Part shown: in pieces, positions 10,500 to 20,059 of the stretch
Position numbering within the stretch: position 1 is the first letter of the stretch
Layout: each line of letters starts with the position of its first letter
Source of the DNA: Platynereis dumerilii
Lineage: Eukaryota; Annelida; Polychaeta; Phyllodocida; Nereididae
Assembly: GCA_026936325.1 (NCBI GenBank)
Contig: JAPTHN010000108.1
Coordinates: 924,543-988,542, forward strand
Reading direction: 5' to 3'
DNA length: 64,000 nt
The notes under the pieces: generated by a model
Seen by the model: only the letters and a program-made list of their open reading frames with translations
Databases searched by the model: none
What the model was told of the DNA's origin: nothing
Position numbers and translations under genes: made by a program

Positions 10500-11239
10500 G
10501 CTGAAGTATAAATCTCAGGTTGTGGTGCACCACACTTTGTCTCAGGGCGGAAGGGCCAAAGGGAAGAAGAAGAAGATGCTTCTCAGAAATCGTCTGCTGA
10601 GCAAGGAGGAATTTGGGGGATTAAAGTTAACCATTTAGAGCAGTGAGACATAAGATTAAAGCCAGGACATCTAGTGCAACAGTGTAAACACTGGGCATCA
10701 TAATGGCATCATAACTTTGGGTTGTTCTTGCATCTGTGAAATGCTTTTCGATCCACACCAACTTTGATATGACAATCCCATTGATGACGACAAAGGGCCC
10801 GAGGCCCTGCTCTCGGACACAAAAATGAAGCAATCAAACTACATTGTACAAATACAAACGCACAGTGTAATTTAGTAAATGCGCAGGCCAACAAACTGGT
10901 TAACTTAAAAAAAACCCAAAAAAACAGAGAAGAGGACTATTGATAATTTAACCATGGTGGCCATAGTACAATATACTTGGACTGGAGTAGAGCACCACCT
11001 GTTGGAAATTTCTGTAATGAGACTTGCAATCTGGAATATTGGCATGGAACTTTAACTGAAATATCGGTTCAGTCTTTGTCAAGGCAGAGCTATTTGAAGC
11101 ATCTGGCAATATTTATTGCGTTAATTTTGTGGATTTTGATGTTTTATGCTTTGATTGCCACTTTCACTTTTAAATGCAATGAAGGACTTTTTCTACTCCA
11201 TATATTTTATATTTGCCTTGAATTTTTTTTTGCACCTTT
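10500..11239. other. Unassigned intergenic sequence
   Basis: The longest frame (112 codons, 10977-11315) overlaps the start of the CACGTG element and has no recognisable domain; treated as noise. Confidence 0.45.
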
Positions 11240-12353
11240 CCCAGCTGACAAAAACTGGTGGTTAACTGAGAGTTATCACGTGAAATTGCCCCTCAGTTAT
11301 CACGTGGAAAACTGATAGGTTATTGCAAACGCTAACCACGTGATTTTGTCACCAGTTAACAACATGATTTTCTGGGGGCAATCTTCACCAGTTAACCGCA
11401 TGATTTTCTGGTGAATATCTTCACCAGTTAACCACGTGATTTTCTGGGGGGCAATCTTCCACAGTTAACCACGTGATTTTCTGGGGGCAATCTTCACCAG
11501 TTAACCATGTGATTTTCTGGTGAATACCTTCACCAGTTAACCACGTGATATTCTGGGGGGCAATCTTCACCAGTTAAAATTATTTGAGAAGAGGCAAAAT
11601 CTCCAACTGGTTAACTTGGCTCTTCATCAAGCCAGTCAACTTGGACTGTTTCAAGCAATATCTTGGGCTTTCAATAACTCTGGGGCTGAAGTAAAGCCAC
11701 AAGAACTTGCTGAAAATTTGTCACAACCAGTGTGATGCAGTGAGTCTCTTTTCAGTCTACTTAATGGGTTACCAGAATCAAGGATTGTAGTCGTACATGA
11801 TTCACATTTCAGATAACTAGTCTTTTGTAATAATATCCAATATGTGCTCCTTTTTGAGCTAATAAGTTTCATTCCGCCATATACTGTGCATTAATTCAGA
11901 TTTAGAAATCATAATCATTTGTTTAATTAGTTTAAACTCAGTTAAAGTAAACTTAGTGCGGACCTCGGTAAACAGCTGTGTTTCTAGTACAGGTGGCCTC
12001 ATCTATATTTCTGGGGGGCAATCTTCACCAGTTAACCACGTGAAGAAAAACATGTGATAACTTTCAGTTATGTCATGAAGATAGTCAAGTGATAATCTGG
12101 TGAGTTCATCACGTGGTTATCCTGTGAAAATGCTGGGGAGATTTTTCACGTGAAGAAAAACACGTGATAACTCTCAGTTATGTCATGAAGATGGTCAAGC
12201 GTTAATCTGATGACATTCATCACGTGGTTATCCCGTGAAAATGTGGGAGTTTTTCTCACGTGAACACAAACACGTGATAACTCTCAGTTATGTCATGTTC
12301 ACCAGTTTCCCCCCGTGTTTATCACGTGAACTTCACGTACATTGTCAGCTGGG
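11240..12353. mobile_element. CACGTG-rich TIR element, copy A (1114 bp)
   Basis: Perfect 12-bp ends CCCAGCTGACAA / TTGTCAGCTGGG. The left part is a tandem array built on TTCACCAGTTAACCACGTGA and TTTTCTGGGGGCAATC. The right part carries AACACGTGATAACTCTCAGT repeats. No coding frame. The second copy is 53155-54223. Confidence 0.8.
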
Positions 12354-12900
12354 ATTGTAGGCACATATATATTGAGCACATTTTGGAAAAATTTCACGAA
12401 AATAGCGCAATTCCAAAGGCATGAACATCAATCATTTTCTTCCCTTTGTTTCAAAATTGATGAACCACAAATTTTCATAGGTTTGTGTAAAAAATAAAAA
12501 AATAAAGTTGCTAAAGAATGTTTTTTTGTGTTTCAGTCGTCTCACAGACAGGCTTTCAAATGACATCTTCCTTTTTATTTGGTTGTAAGATTTAGGTGAG
12601 GTTTCTTGATTGAACGCTCTCAAATTAGGTATATAACAGTCTGAAGAAAGGCAGGATATGGTTGCAGTAAATGAGTTGAAAAATTGTTGGTTTTGTTATG
12701 CTTGTTGACCATGGAATCAATGCCATCAATTTAGTTTTGAAAAATACAGGCCAATAATAATAATGTTGTTTTTCTTTTGCTGGAGAGTACTTGTGCATCT
12801 GACTCTCTCGAGCTGCTTAAAAAGGAGAGGGCAGGAAAATCTGTGACTCCAGCGATAAAACAATGTCATGATAGTTAACTTATATTGAATTAAGAAAAAA
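12354..12900. other. Unassigned sequence 3' of gene 2
   Basis: AT-rich, no feature seen. Confidence 0.45.
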
Positions 12901-12926
12901 AAAAACTGCACATTGATGCGTAATCT

Positions 12927-12932
12927 TTTATT
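12927..12932 (-). terminator. Gene 2 poly(A) signal
   Basis: AATAAA on the minus strand, immediately after the conserved 3' UTR inverted repeat (arms 13004-12997 and 12940-12933, one mismatch). Confidence 0.85.
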
Positions 12933-13048
12933 CACAAGTTTATGATCAAATAACATTGACAGAATCCTTTCTTTTCTTGTGAAAGTTATACAGAAGAATT
13001 TGTGGTGGTCGTCAGGAGGTAAGATTCTTCTGCGCCAGCATCTGCTTG

Positions 13049-16000
13049 TTACTCCTCATCTAAAACAAAAAATCATTTGAATTTGAAAATGTTATATACG
13101 GCATATATCAGTCCTGTCATTAAAAAGGATTGAATAATAACTAACTGTTTCTATTCCTGCATCTTTTGCTCATCTTGCACCCAGCCTTCATGGCCAATCT
13201 GGTTTTCCAACCAAAGATCTTTCTGCGCTCCTCTGTGTGGTCACGCTTCTCATCTGAAAAAAATATGAAAGAAATTTTGAAATTTTATGTCATCACTGAC
13301 TGATCAGAAGTTCTGGCAAGCATATTTGGCTCATGTTTGCAATTGAAAAAATTTAAGAAAAAATACATGGAAAAAAAAATAAAAAATTGTTCGGTTGCTC
13401 CAATTTTAGAGGCAAAATGTCAGATATCTATAAAATAATTTGCAGTTGCCTAAATAATAGCTCACCAGGTTTATTCCTGCACTTTCCATCTACTTTGCAA
13501 CCTAATGACAGAGCTAAATTGGGATTCCAGTTAATTATATTTCTGTGGCGTTCTCGCTTCTCATCTAAAAAAAGAGTTGAATTTGAAAAAGTTATGCAAT
13601 TGTCGAAGTTTGAGGGGTTCTATGTTATGGATTGTGGTAGTCAAAGACTGAACAACAATCTGGTGCTGTGGATGTTGGCATTAATGGGGATGAGACGGGA
13701 CCACTGTATCTGATTCAGAACCAACCTATAGAAGACAGTATTGGTGCATACTGTGATTTGCCATAAAGGCCTTAGAATTTGCCCAAAGACCCCACATAAT
13801 TAGTCTAATTGCTAAGAAGTAAATGTCCATACCAGACAGGCTAATTGGGCAGAATGGTGGGTATGGACAGAAACAGGCAGTAGGCCTATCAACCCTTTAT
13901 ACTCTTAACAACATAAAAATAAGTATGTAAATCATGACTGACCAGATTTGTTCTTGTTCCTATTCCTGCACCTTTTGCTTAATCTGCAGCCACCCTTCAG
14001 AAGGAGTCTGGTTTTCCATCCGATTATTTTCCTGCGCTGCTCCCGCTTCTCCTTCTCCTCTGGGTAAATAAAGAGTGGAATTTGAAATTGTTGTATCATT
14101 ATCACAGAGTCGAGAGCATATATTTATATCTATTAGGCCATGGAGGATTTTAATTACGGAAATCTTATGCATGTGGCCGCAAAAATTTTGTTCAGGAAAC
14201 GTGGGGTCGCCATAAGTGCAGGAGGAAGGAGGGTTGCAGCCCCTCAAAAAATTGGGGAAAAAAACTCTGAGGGAAGTTTCGGGTAGACAATTTTGTCAAT
14301 GCCCAAAAATGTATTTATGGGGTTCGAGACCGCATGACCCACTTTTATCCACTCCTGAATATCAACAAATGAAACATTGAAAGTTCTGCTGACCAGATCT
14401 GTTTCTGCATCTTTTGCTCATCTTGCATCCGGCCTTCATAGCCAATCTGGTTTTCCAACCAAAGATCTTTCGCTTCTCCTCTGAATAAATAACGTGTCGA
14501 ATTAGAAAATGTTATGCTAACATCAGTCCTACTTCTATCTTATTAATTGTAACACAAGGCCGCGCATCACTAAAATGAGTGATGTCATGCTCTTCAATCA
14601 TCATTTAATTTTACTTCTGTGTACACACTTCGCTGTAAGTACTAACCATTTTATATTACCACACATCAGTATCCGTATATCAAGCTTAAATTCTACAGTT
14701 AGCAACATTTCTGTAAAGTATCCTCCTGTCTTTGACAGCTATTAATTTCTTTATTATTCATATTGATGATAAAGCAAATTCGTAAGTTGTAGGCAAGTAA
14801 CAAGGACAATACTGTGAAAACAAAATCTGATTTTCATTCAGAGATCGACAAGGATTTGTGTGACTTCCTGAACAGCTGAAGTAATTATTTCTTTTTCTGA
14901 GATACTAATTTTGAAGCATGTAAAGAATAACTCACCAGATTTGCACTTCTTGCTTACTTTACAGGCTGCTTTGAGAGCCAATCTGGTTTTCCAACCGATT
15001 ATTTTCCTGCGCTCTTCCATGTGGTCTCTCTTCCCATCTAGAAAATAAGGAGTGAAATTTAATGAATTTCTATTTTGATCCTCTTTGATCCCAGATGGTA
15101 CAATTACTGTGGATTCCATAAAATTTACAGGTACTGACTCTTTCTATTCCTGCATCTTTTGCTCAGCCTGCATCCTGCCTTCATGGCCAATCTGGTTTTC
15201 CAACCAAAGATCTTTCTGCGTTCTTCTGGGTGGTCACGCTTCTCGTCTAAAAAAGAAAAGGATTGAATTAGAACGTGTGAGTAGTCGATTACTGATTGCT
15301 ACAAAATGCTGGAGAATGCTCATATGATTGTTGTCTCATAGTGCACATGTATAACACTACACCTAGCAAGAACTGACTGCTTTAGCTCCTGGAGGGGGCG
15401 CCCAAGGCAGCTTCTTTGAGTCACAATACACCTATCATTTTGTCTATAGATGTATTATTTGATATCTTCACAACTGAATTGTATCCTATGCCAAATAATA
15501 ACTCACCTGATTTGCCCTTTCCGGCTAATTTTCCAACTCCTTTTACAAGCAATCTGGTTTTCCAACCAATTATTTTCCTGCGATTGAGGAGACCTGTAGG
15601 AACGTCATATTCTTCGGACAACTGGTTGTCCAAAATTTCTGAAAATTATTAACGAGTCAAGTGGTCAAGAAAAATTTATCACAGGATGTAAAGCAAAAGT
15701 TCTGTAATAATAGTATATTTTTGACTTGGACAAAATAATCTTGAAACAGTGTTGTAGGTTGGTTATGGTAAATTATAGTTCCTAGCATTTGGTCCTTTAG
15801 ATCATATAGTGGGACATCAGACTTTCATGATGAGGGCTAACTTCATCAACATTAAAGGCCAAATAGCAGTGTTGGATATCTCAAGTCCTCGAGGCTGGCT
15901 TGAGGCCATATTTTAATGGCCTCTGTCTTGATCGTAGTCTCAGATGACCAATCCTCGGCCTTGGACTCAGTCTAGGGTGCCTTTGGTCTGTGACACAGTT

Positions 16001-17744
16001 CTCGAGACTGGCTTTGAGGTCTCGGTGGCTCATGCCTCTTTCTAGGCCTCGACTACAACACTGCTAAATAGCACAGTATAATTTCGAAAATAAGGTCAGA
16101 ATGTTTGTTCAGTTATTACTGTATAGAATCTTTATAGACACATTTGGGCCATTCTCAAATTTCGGGACGAAATGTCCTGGAGAATGTGGTAACGGAGGGG
16201 ACTTTTGATGCAAATAACCTGCATTTTGACAATTTAAAAAAAAATAGAAAAAATTACGTTAGTCTTATTTTCATAAGTACTTCATCTCAGATCAATCGTT
16301 TTTTTAATTAAATATAGATTTTTTGAGGTAACGGAGTGGACAGGAATGGTAATGGAAGGGACGGGAACGGTTTGGTTTTCTTTTAATAGTGCATTCTATT
16401 TGGGAGATAAAAAGTTTTGATTGCATTCTATTGAATCCTGTCACACTCAGCAATGTATACATAAAATTTCTTTGAAAAGGTATCACTGGTAAGCTCGGAA
16501 TTGGGGGTAACGGAGTGGACATTTCAGTGGGACCAAAAAATGTTCCAATGAAAATTATGCCTTAACTTGTTGAATACCTGTTTAATGAAAATCTGCAAAG
16601 CTGTGGTAGTTTGGCGCATGTGCATCTTACGACATTGAGTGGAAATTGCTCATTAAAAACAAAAGCGAGCCAAGCTATGCCTGGTAACGGAGTGGACAAA
16701 AAAATTAACATAAACTAGTGACATGTCTTTTACATCAATTAATTCAAAGGAATGAAACAAGAAAAAAGTTATATATGATGTATATATTAATTCAAGTCTA
16801 TATTCTGATGAATCGTGCATAGAAACTTTGGAAATTATGGTACTTTAGGGGGAAAATTAACACTTGATTTTGTCATGTCAGGTCCAGTGACAGGGAAAAA
16901 CCACTGATTTGGCACGGATTACTGGACACAATGCACCAAAAAAAGGTCTAATAAATGACTTTTTGTTCCAAATGCAGTGGTTCTAAATGGAAATATGAAT
17001 AACAGATGTGGAGTGACGCTTCAGATGTCAAGTGCATTCAAATTAATGTCAGGTAACTGGAGTGACGCAAATTGTCCTGAAATTTGAGAATGACCCATTT
17101 ACACTTTAATATATAAAAATGGGACAATCCATACCCCGCTCTTCCTCATCTAGATCCCTGGTTACTTCCTTGAGGATTTCCAAACCGTCTTGAACCTGGA
17201 AATTAACAAAATGGACTGAAAACAACTGCAAATTACAGCTGTTTACAAGTTTACAATAGAAAAAAGCTGAATTGGTATTAATGAAAAAATAGTTAACAAA
17301 GCAGCAAAGAGAAACTAACCTCTCTCTCTTCCTCTTCGAGGTCTGTCATCTGGAAGCAGCAATATACATTGTTTTTCAGCTACTCAGGCTTAGTAGTAAT
17401 CAGTAACTGCTTCTGAATAATGATTACTTTTAAAAATGTAATCTTGTTATGTTTCAGATTACTGCCAGAGCAAGGTTATGCGAATTACCAGCCACATTAC
17501 TATCAGTTATCTACTGTCGGCTCTACATTTGTGGACAAATTTACTAAACCCATATAATCATGGTCCACTTATTCATTTTGTGTGAAATTATATCACTAAT
17601 AATAACTACGATAAATCAGTTAAGTAAGGAAAATATATTTACAGCTCTCGCCTCCAGGTCCAAGTCGTCAACAATGTCATCTCCGAGGGCCAGGCCCCCC
17701 AGGCAGACAAGGGCCACGTTGAACAACAGAAGTGAAGTCTTCAT
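13049..17744 (-). CDS. Gene 2: multi-cassette secreted cationic peptide precursor (318 aa, seven cassettes)
   Basis: Coding exons in transcript order: 17744-17643, 17349-17320, 17195-17135, cassettes 15638-15507, 15246-15139, 15037-14936, 14480-14394, 14059-13943, 13564-13466 and 13253-13146, and last exon 13059-13049 (DEE-stop). The total is 957 bp, in frame. Signal exon MKTSLLLFNVALVCLGG, then GDDIVDDLDLEARA; acidic exons MTDLEEEERE and VQDGLEILKEVTRDLDEEER. The cassettes are the most diverse set in the cluster: one lacks cysteines, five have a C-X5-C ring with cationic surroundings, and one has the weakly charged ring CKVDGKC. Donors vary (GTGAGT, GTCAGT, GTCAGC, GTTAGT). A TIR element (16146-17096) sits in the intron before cassette 1. 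Inferred role is as for gene 1. Confidence 0.86.
13146..13253 (-). CDS. Gene 2 cassette exon 7
   Basis: 108 bp. DEKRDHTEERRK, core IFGWKTRLAMKAG, ring CKMSKRC, tail RNRN. Donor A|GTTAGT. Confidence 0.83.
13466..13564 (-). CDS. Gene 2 cassette exon 6 (divergent)
   Basis: 99 bp. DEKRERHRN, core IINWNPNLALSLG, ring CKVDGKC, tail RNKP. It lost the RRK site and several lysines. It belongs to the same class as the last cassettes of genes 3 and 4. Confidence 0.8.
13943..14059 (-). CDS. Gene 2 cassette exon 5
   Basis: 117 bp. EEKEKREQRRK, core IIGWKTRLLLKGG, ring CRLSKRC, then an extended basic tail RNRNKNKS. Predicted to be the most cationic peptide of the cluster. Confidence 0.82.
14394..14480 (-). 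CDS. Gene 2 cassette exon 4 (spacer missing)
   Basis: 87 bp, the shortest cassette. The spacer and RR site are absent, so EEKR abuts KIFGWKTRLAMKAG directly; ring CKMSKRC, tail RNRS. The donor GTCAGC is non-consensus but phase 1. Confidence 0.8.
14936..15037 (-). CDS. Gene 2 cassette exon 3
   Basis: 102 bp. Opens with GKR, so the preceding peptide gains a Gly-Lys-Arg amidation-type end. Core IIGWKTRLALKAA, ring CKVSKKC, tail KS. This is the cassette closest to a frog Rana box. Confidence 0.85.
15139..15246 (-). CDS. Gene 2 cassette exon 2
   Basis: 108 bp. DEKRDHPEERRK, core IFGWKTRLAMKAG, ring CRLSKRC, tail RNRK. Donor A|GTCAGT, weaker than consensus. If it were skipped, the reading frame would meet a stop 12 bases on. 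Confidence 0.78.
15507..15638 (-). CDS. Gene 2 cassette exon 1 (cysteine-less leader cassette)
   Basis: 132 bp, phase 1-1. It begins EILDNQLSEEYDV, then LLNRRK and core IIGWKTRLLVKGVGKLAGKGKS. Both ring cysteines are absent, replaced by a Gly/Lys-rich tail. Counterparts in genes 3 and 4 hold the same first position, so this is a distinct cassette class. Confidence 0.85.
15890..16060. repeat. CTCGAGGC/GAGGCCT-rich low-complexity tract in a gene 2 intron
   Basis: Irregular repeats of TCCTCGAGGCTGGCTTGAGG, TGGCCTCTGTCT and CTCGGTCT type. A related tract recurs at about 22255-22340, 38915-38990 and 55005-55060. Confidence 0.5.
16146..17096. mobile_element. About 950-bp TIR element with iterated GGTAACGGAGTGGACA
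   Basis: Inverted ends GGGCCATTCTCAAATTTCGG and CTGAAATTTGAGAATGACCC with ATTT on both flanks. GGTAACGGAG(T/G)GGAC recurs near 16183, 16325, 16505 and 16682, with a variant near 17053. No transposase frame. Sits in the gene 2 intron before cassette 1. Confidence 0.68.
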
Positions 17745-18375
17745 CCTGGGTAACATCAAAAAGACTTTAGAATCTTGTCAATTAAAAGTAATTTCAAACC
17801 AGTAACAATTAAAAAATATATCGATTCTCAAAGATGTGAATTTCATGGGAGGGGGAGAATTGAAATGGTGAGTAACCAGATCTTCCCTCAGTTGCAAGAA
17901 GAAAAAAAACTGGAATAATCACAGCCAAATTGGAATTGCTCCAAAAGCATATTTCTGGCTCAAAAACGCCATTTGAATTGTCACAAAAGGGTCCAATGTA
18001 TCGCCTCAAAATCATCGCTATGATTTCGGTGATGAATGGGTAACTGAGAGTTACCAATTCACCAATATCTCAGTTACTGAACCATTGTGGCAAACTTCCA
18101 AAGGCGAATATAGACATTCGGCAACTGCTATCTAATTGAATCACAGAAAAACATGAAATGATTACTTTTTGACTGTTTTTCTTGTATGGTAAGCTGAAAG
18201 ACTAACATTTTCAAAAGAAAACCAAGTCCACCATAACGATGATTCGGCAGATCAAAGTTACTGGATCAGTGTTCCCCTCTGGCGAAATTCACAAAAAATT
18301 AAATAAATTCAACATTTTTACTTACCTGATACTTTCGCAATAAAAGATGAAAGTGCAGGTCCGACAGCTGCTGCT

Positions 18376-18451
18376 CTTTTATACCAAATTGTTCCAGGCA
18401 ATTTAGTGACAAATTTATCAAAATCTGACATGTGCAAATCCCTGAACAAAC
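18376..18451 (-). promoter_or_regulatory. Gene 2 promoter: TATA box and conserved upstream element
   Basis: TATAAAAG at 18383-18376. The non-coding first exon ends with donor CAG|GTAAGT at 18326. Upstream at 18451-18427 is GTTTGTTCAGGGATTTGCAC, which joins a forkhead-like GTTTGTT to an octamer-like ATTTGCA. Confidence 0.65.
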
Positions 18452-18459
18452 CTTTTAGT

Positions 18460-19720
18460 GACTTTAGTATAATTATAATGAAACATTGTCATAATTGTTG
18501 TATAAACAGCCAATTTTAACCCAATTCGTGGAAATGTGTGGGTAGACTGAAACTTGCCATGCAGATAATTCATGGTTAATCAGTTTCATAATGGAAAATA
18601 TTCACTAAAAGTCAACAATTTGAAACCAATCAATAATAGTTGTATCAAAATGTCGGTGCGTTGTTTCCATGTAAAAATTCTTGGGTACATAAATCAATTT
18701 GGATATTGTCGTATATTTGAAAGTTGCTTGCAAGTGCCCACACTGTCTGTGCAGTGTGCACACTACAATGAAGTGAGGACCCTTTACCATTGCCAAAATT
18801 TGATACAATATGTTTTATCGGTACAGTGTATTAGTGCATGATATACATGTACTTTTCGTCCGCAAATTCAGGATGATCCACATTTACTGAAAATCTGCTT
18901 TATGAAATCCATCTTTTGCTAGCTACAGTAGCGGATGAAAGTTTAGACCCCGTCAATATTTTCTAAATTTCGAGGCAAATAGTGGCTTAGCTGAGAAAAT
19001 TCTTCAAGGATTCTCTTGCCTATGTATCAAGGAAGTTCTACAATAGGGAAAACTTCAACTATTTTTGTCACTTACTTGAATATGTGCGATAAACAAAAAT
19101 ATCAGGTGGACTAAGCTTATGGTCTGATGCCAGACTGTACCTGTCCCTCTGATCAAAAGCCTCTACCATTGGGTGGGGGACAGTCAGAAATGGGAGGTCA
19201 GCTCAAACAAAACAAAAATCAGTATGCCCCCCAAGCCAAGTCCAGACTGATGGAAGGAAAGTGAACTCTAAACAGAGGGTCTTGGCAGGACTTATCAAAA
19301 TCACAAGTCAAACATTTTGACAAAAATTGCTGTAAACAGGCTTTTATGTCTACAAACTCAAAATAATGATTTGAAGTTGCGTATCTGGTATGTATCCCCC
19401 ATGTAGCATGATCAAATTTGATGTATTACTGATAATAGATAAGAGGTGGTGACTTTATTAAAGCCTGTGTAGAGGTACAGTATAGATGGAGCCACATGTG
19501 GCATGAATGAAACAAAGAACTATCATTGGTTGTCTGCTAATATTTAAACTTATAACTGCCTCATTCAAGTGGCTACAGTCTGTTTGTCCAAATAGAATGA
19601 ATAGTTGGATAGTGGATACTATGTATCATTATGAGGTATCCCAGCGGACTCACTTTCTATCCCCCCCCCATGATTGTAATTCATGCTGATTTCTCCCAGA
19701 CTGCAAACTGCGTTTGCAAC
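18460..19720. other. Unassigned sequence upstream of gene 2
   Basis: No gene or clear repeat. A CAGTCTGG/CCAGACTG phrase near 19125 recurs near 19925 but does not form a convincing terminal repeat. Confidence 0.4.
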
Positions 19721-19727
19721 TAATCAT

Positions 19728-19922
19728 AGGGAGCATACTGTGTTTGATTAGAGGGATCATCCAATTATTCTAATCATTTTCAATTGTTGTGAAATAAATA
19801 AGGGGATGGAGAAAGAACTTACCAAAGGGAGCATACTGTATTTCATTAGAGGGAGCATCCAGTTATTTAAATAATTTTAATTGTTTTGGTAATAAATTAG
19901 TGGATGGAGAAAGGAAGCAGTC
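19728..19922. repeat. Two tandem copies of a roughly 100-bp unit
   Basis: GGGAGCATACTGT(G/A)TTTGAT or CATT, then TTAGAGGGA and GGATGGAGAAAG, occur twice in succession with scattered differences. Confidence 0.65.
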
Positions 19923-20059
19923 TGGTTCCAGACTGGTCTGATGCTGTGTACATCCACAAAATGGAACACCTGATTCCCTATTCTGAGCTATGGGAACTGC
20001 CGTGCGATGTCACACTTCCATATTGCAAAGAAAAAAATAATTTTTTACTTTTTCTGGAA

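Noticed and set aside
10977-11315. A 112-codon plus-strand frame with a hydrophobic stretch
   Set aside because: No domain, no splice or promoter context, and it runs into the CACGTG element. Chance frame in AT-rich DNA.
15139-15246. Gene 2 cassette 2 ending in a stop after RKSQYL (premature end)
   Set aside because: A GT donor (A|GTCAGT) in the correct phase lies before that stop, and other gene 2 cassettes use similar A|GT donors.
19119-19945. A TIR element bounded by GGTCTGATGCCAGACTG and CAGTCTGGTTCCAGACTG
   Set aside because: The two phrases are themselves small palindromes and do not pair cleanly; no target duplication.
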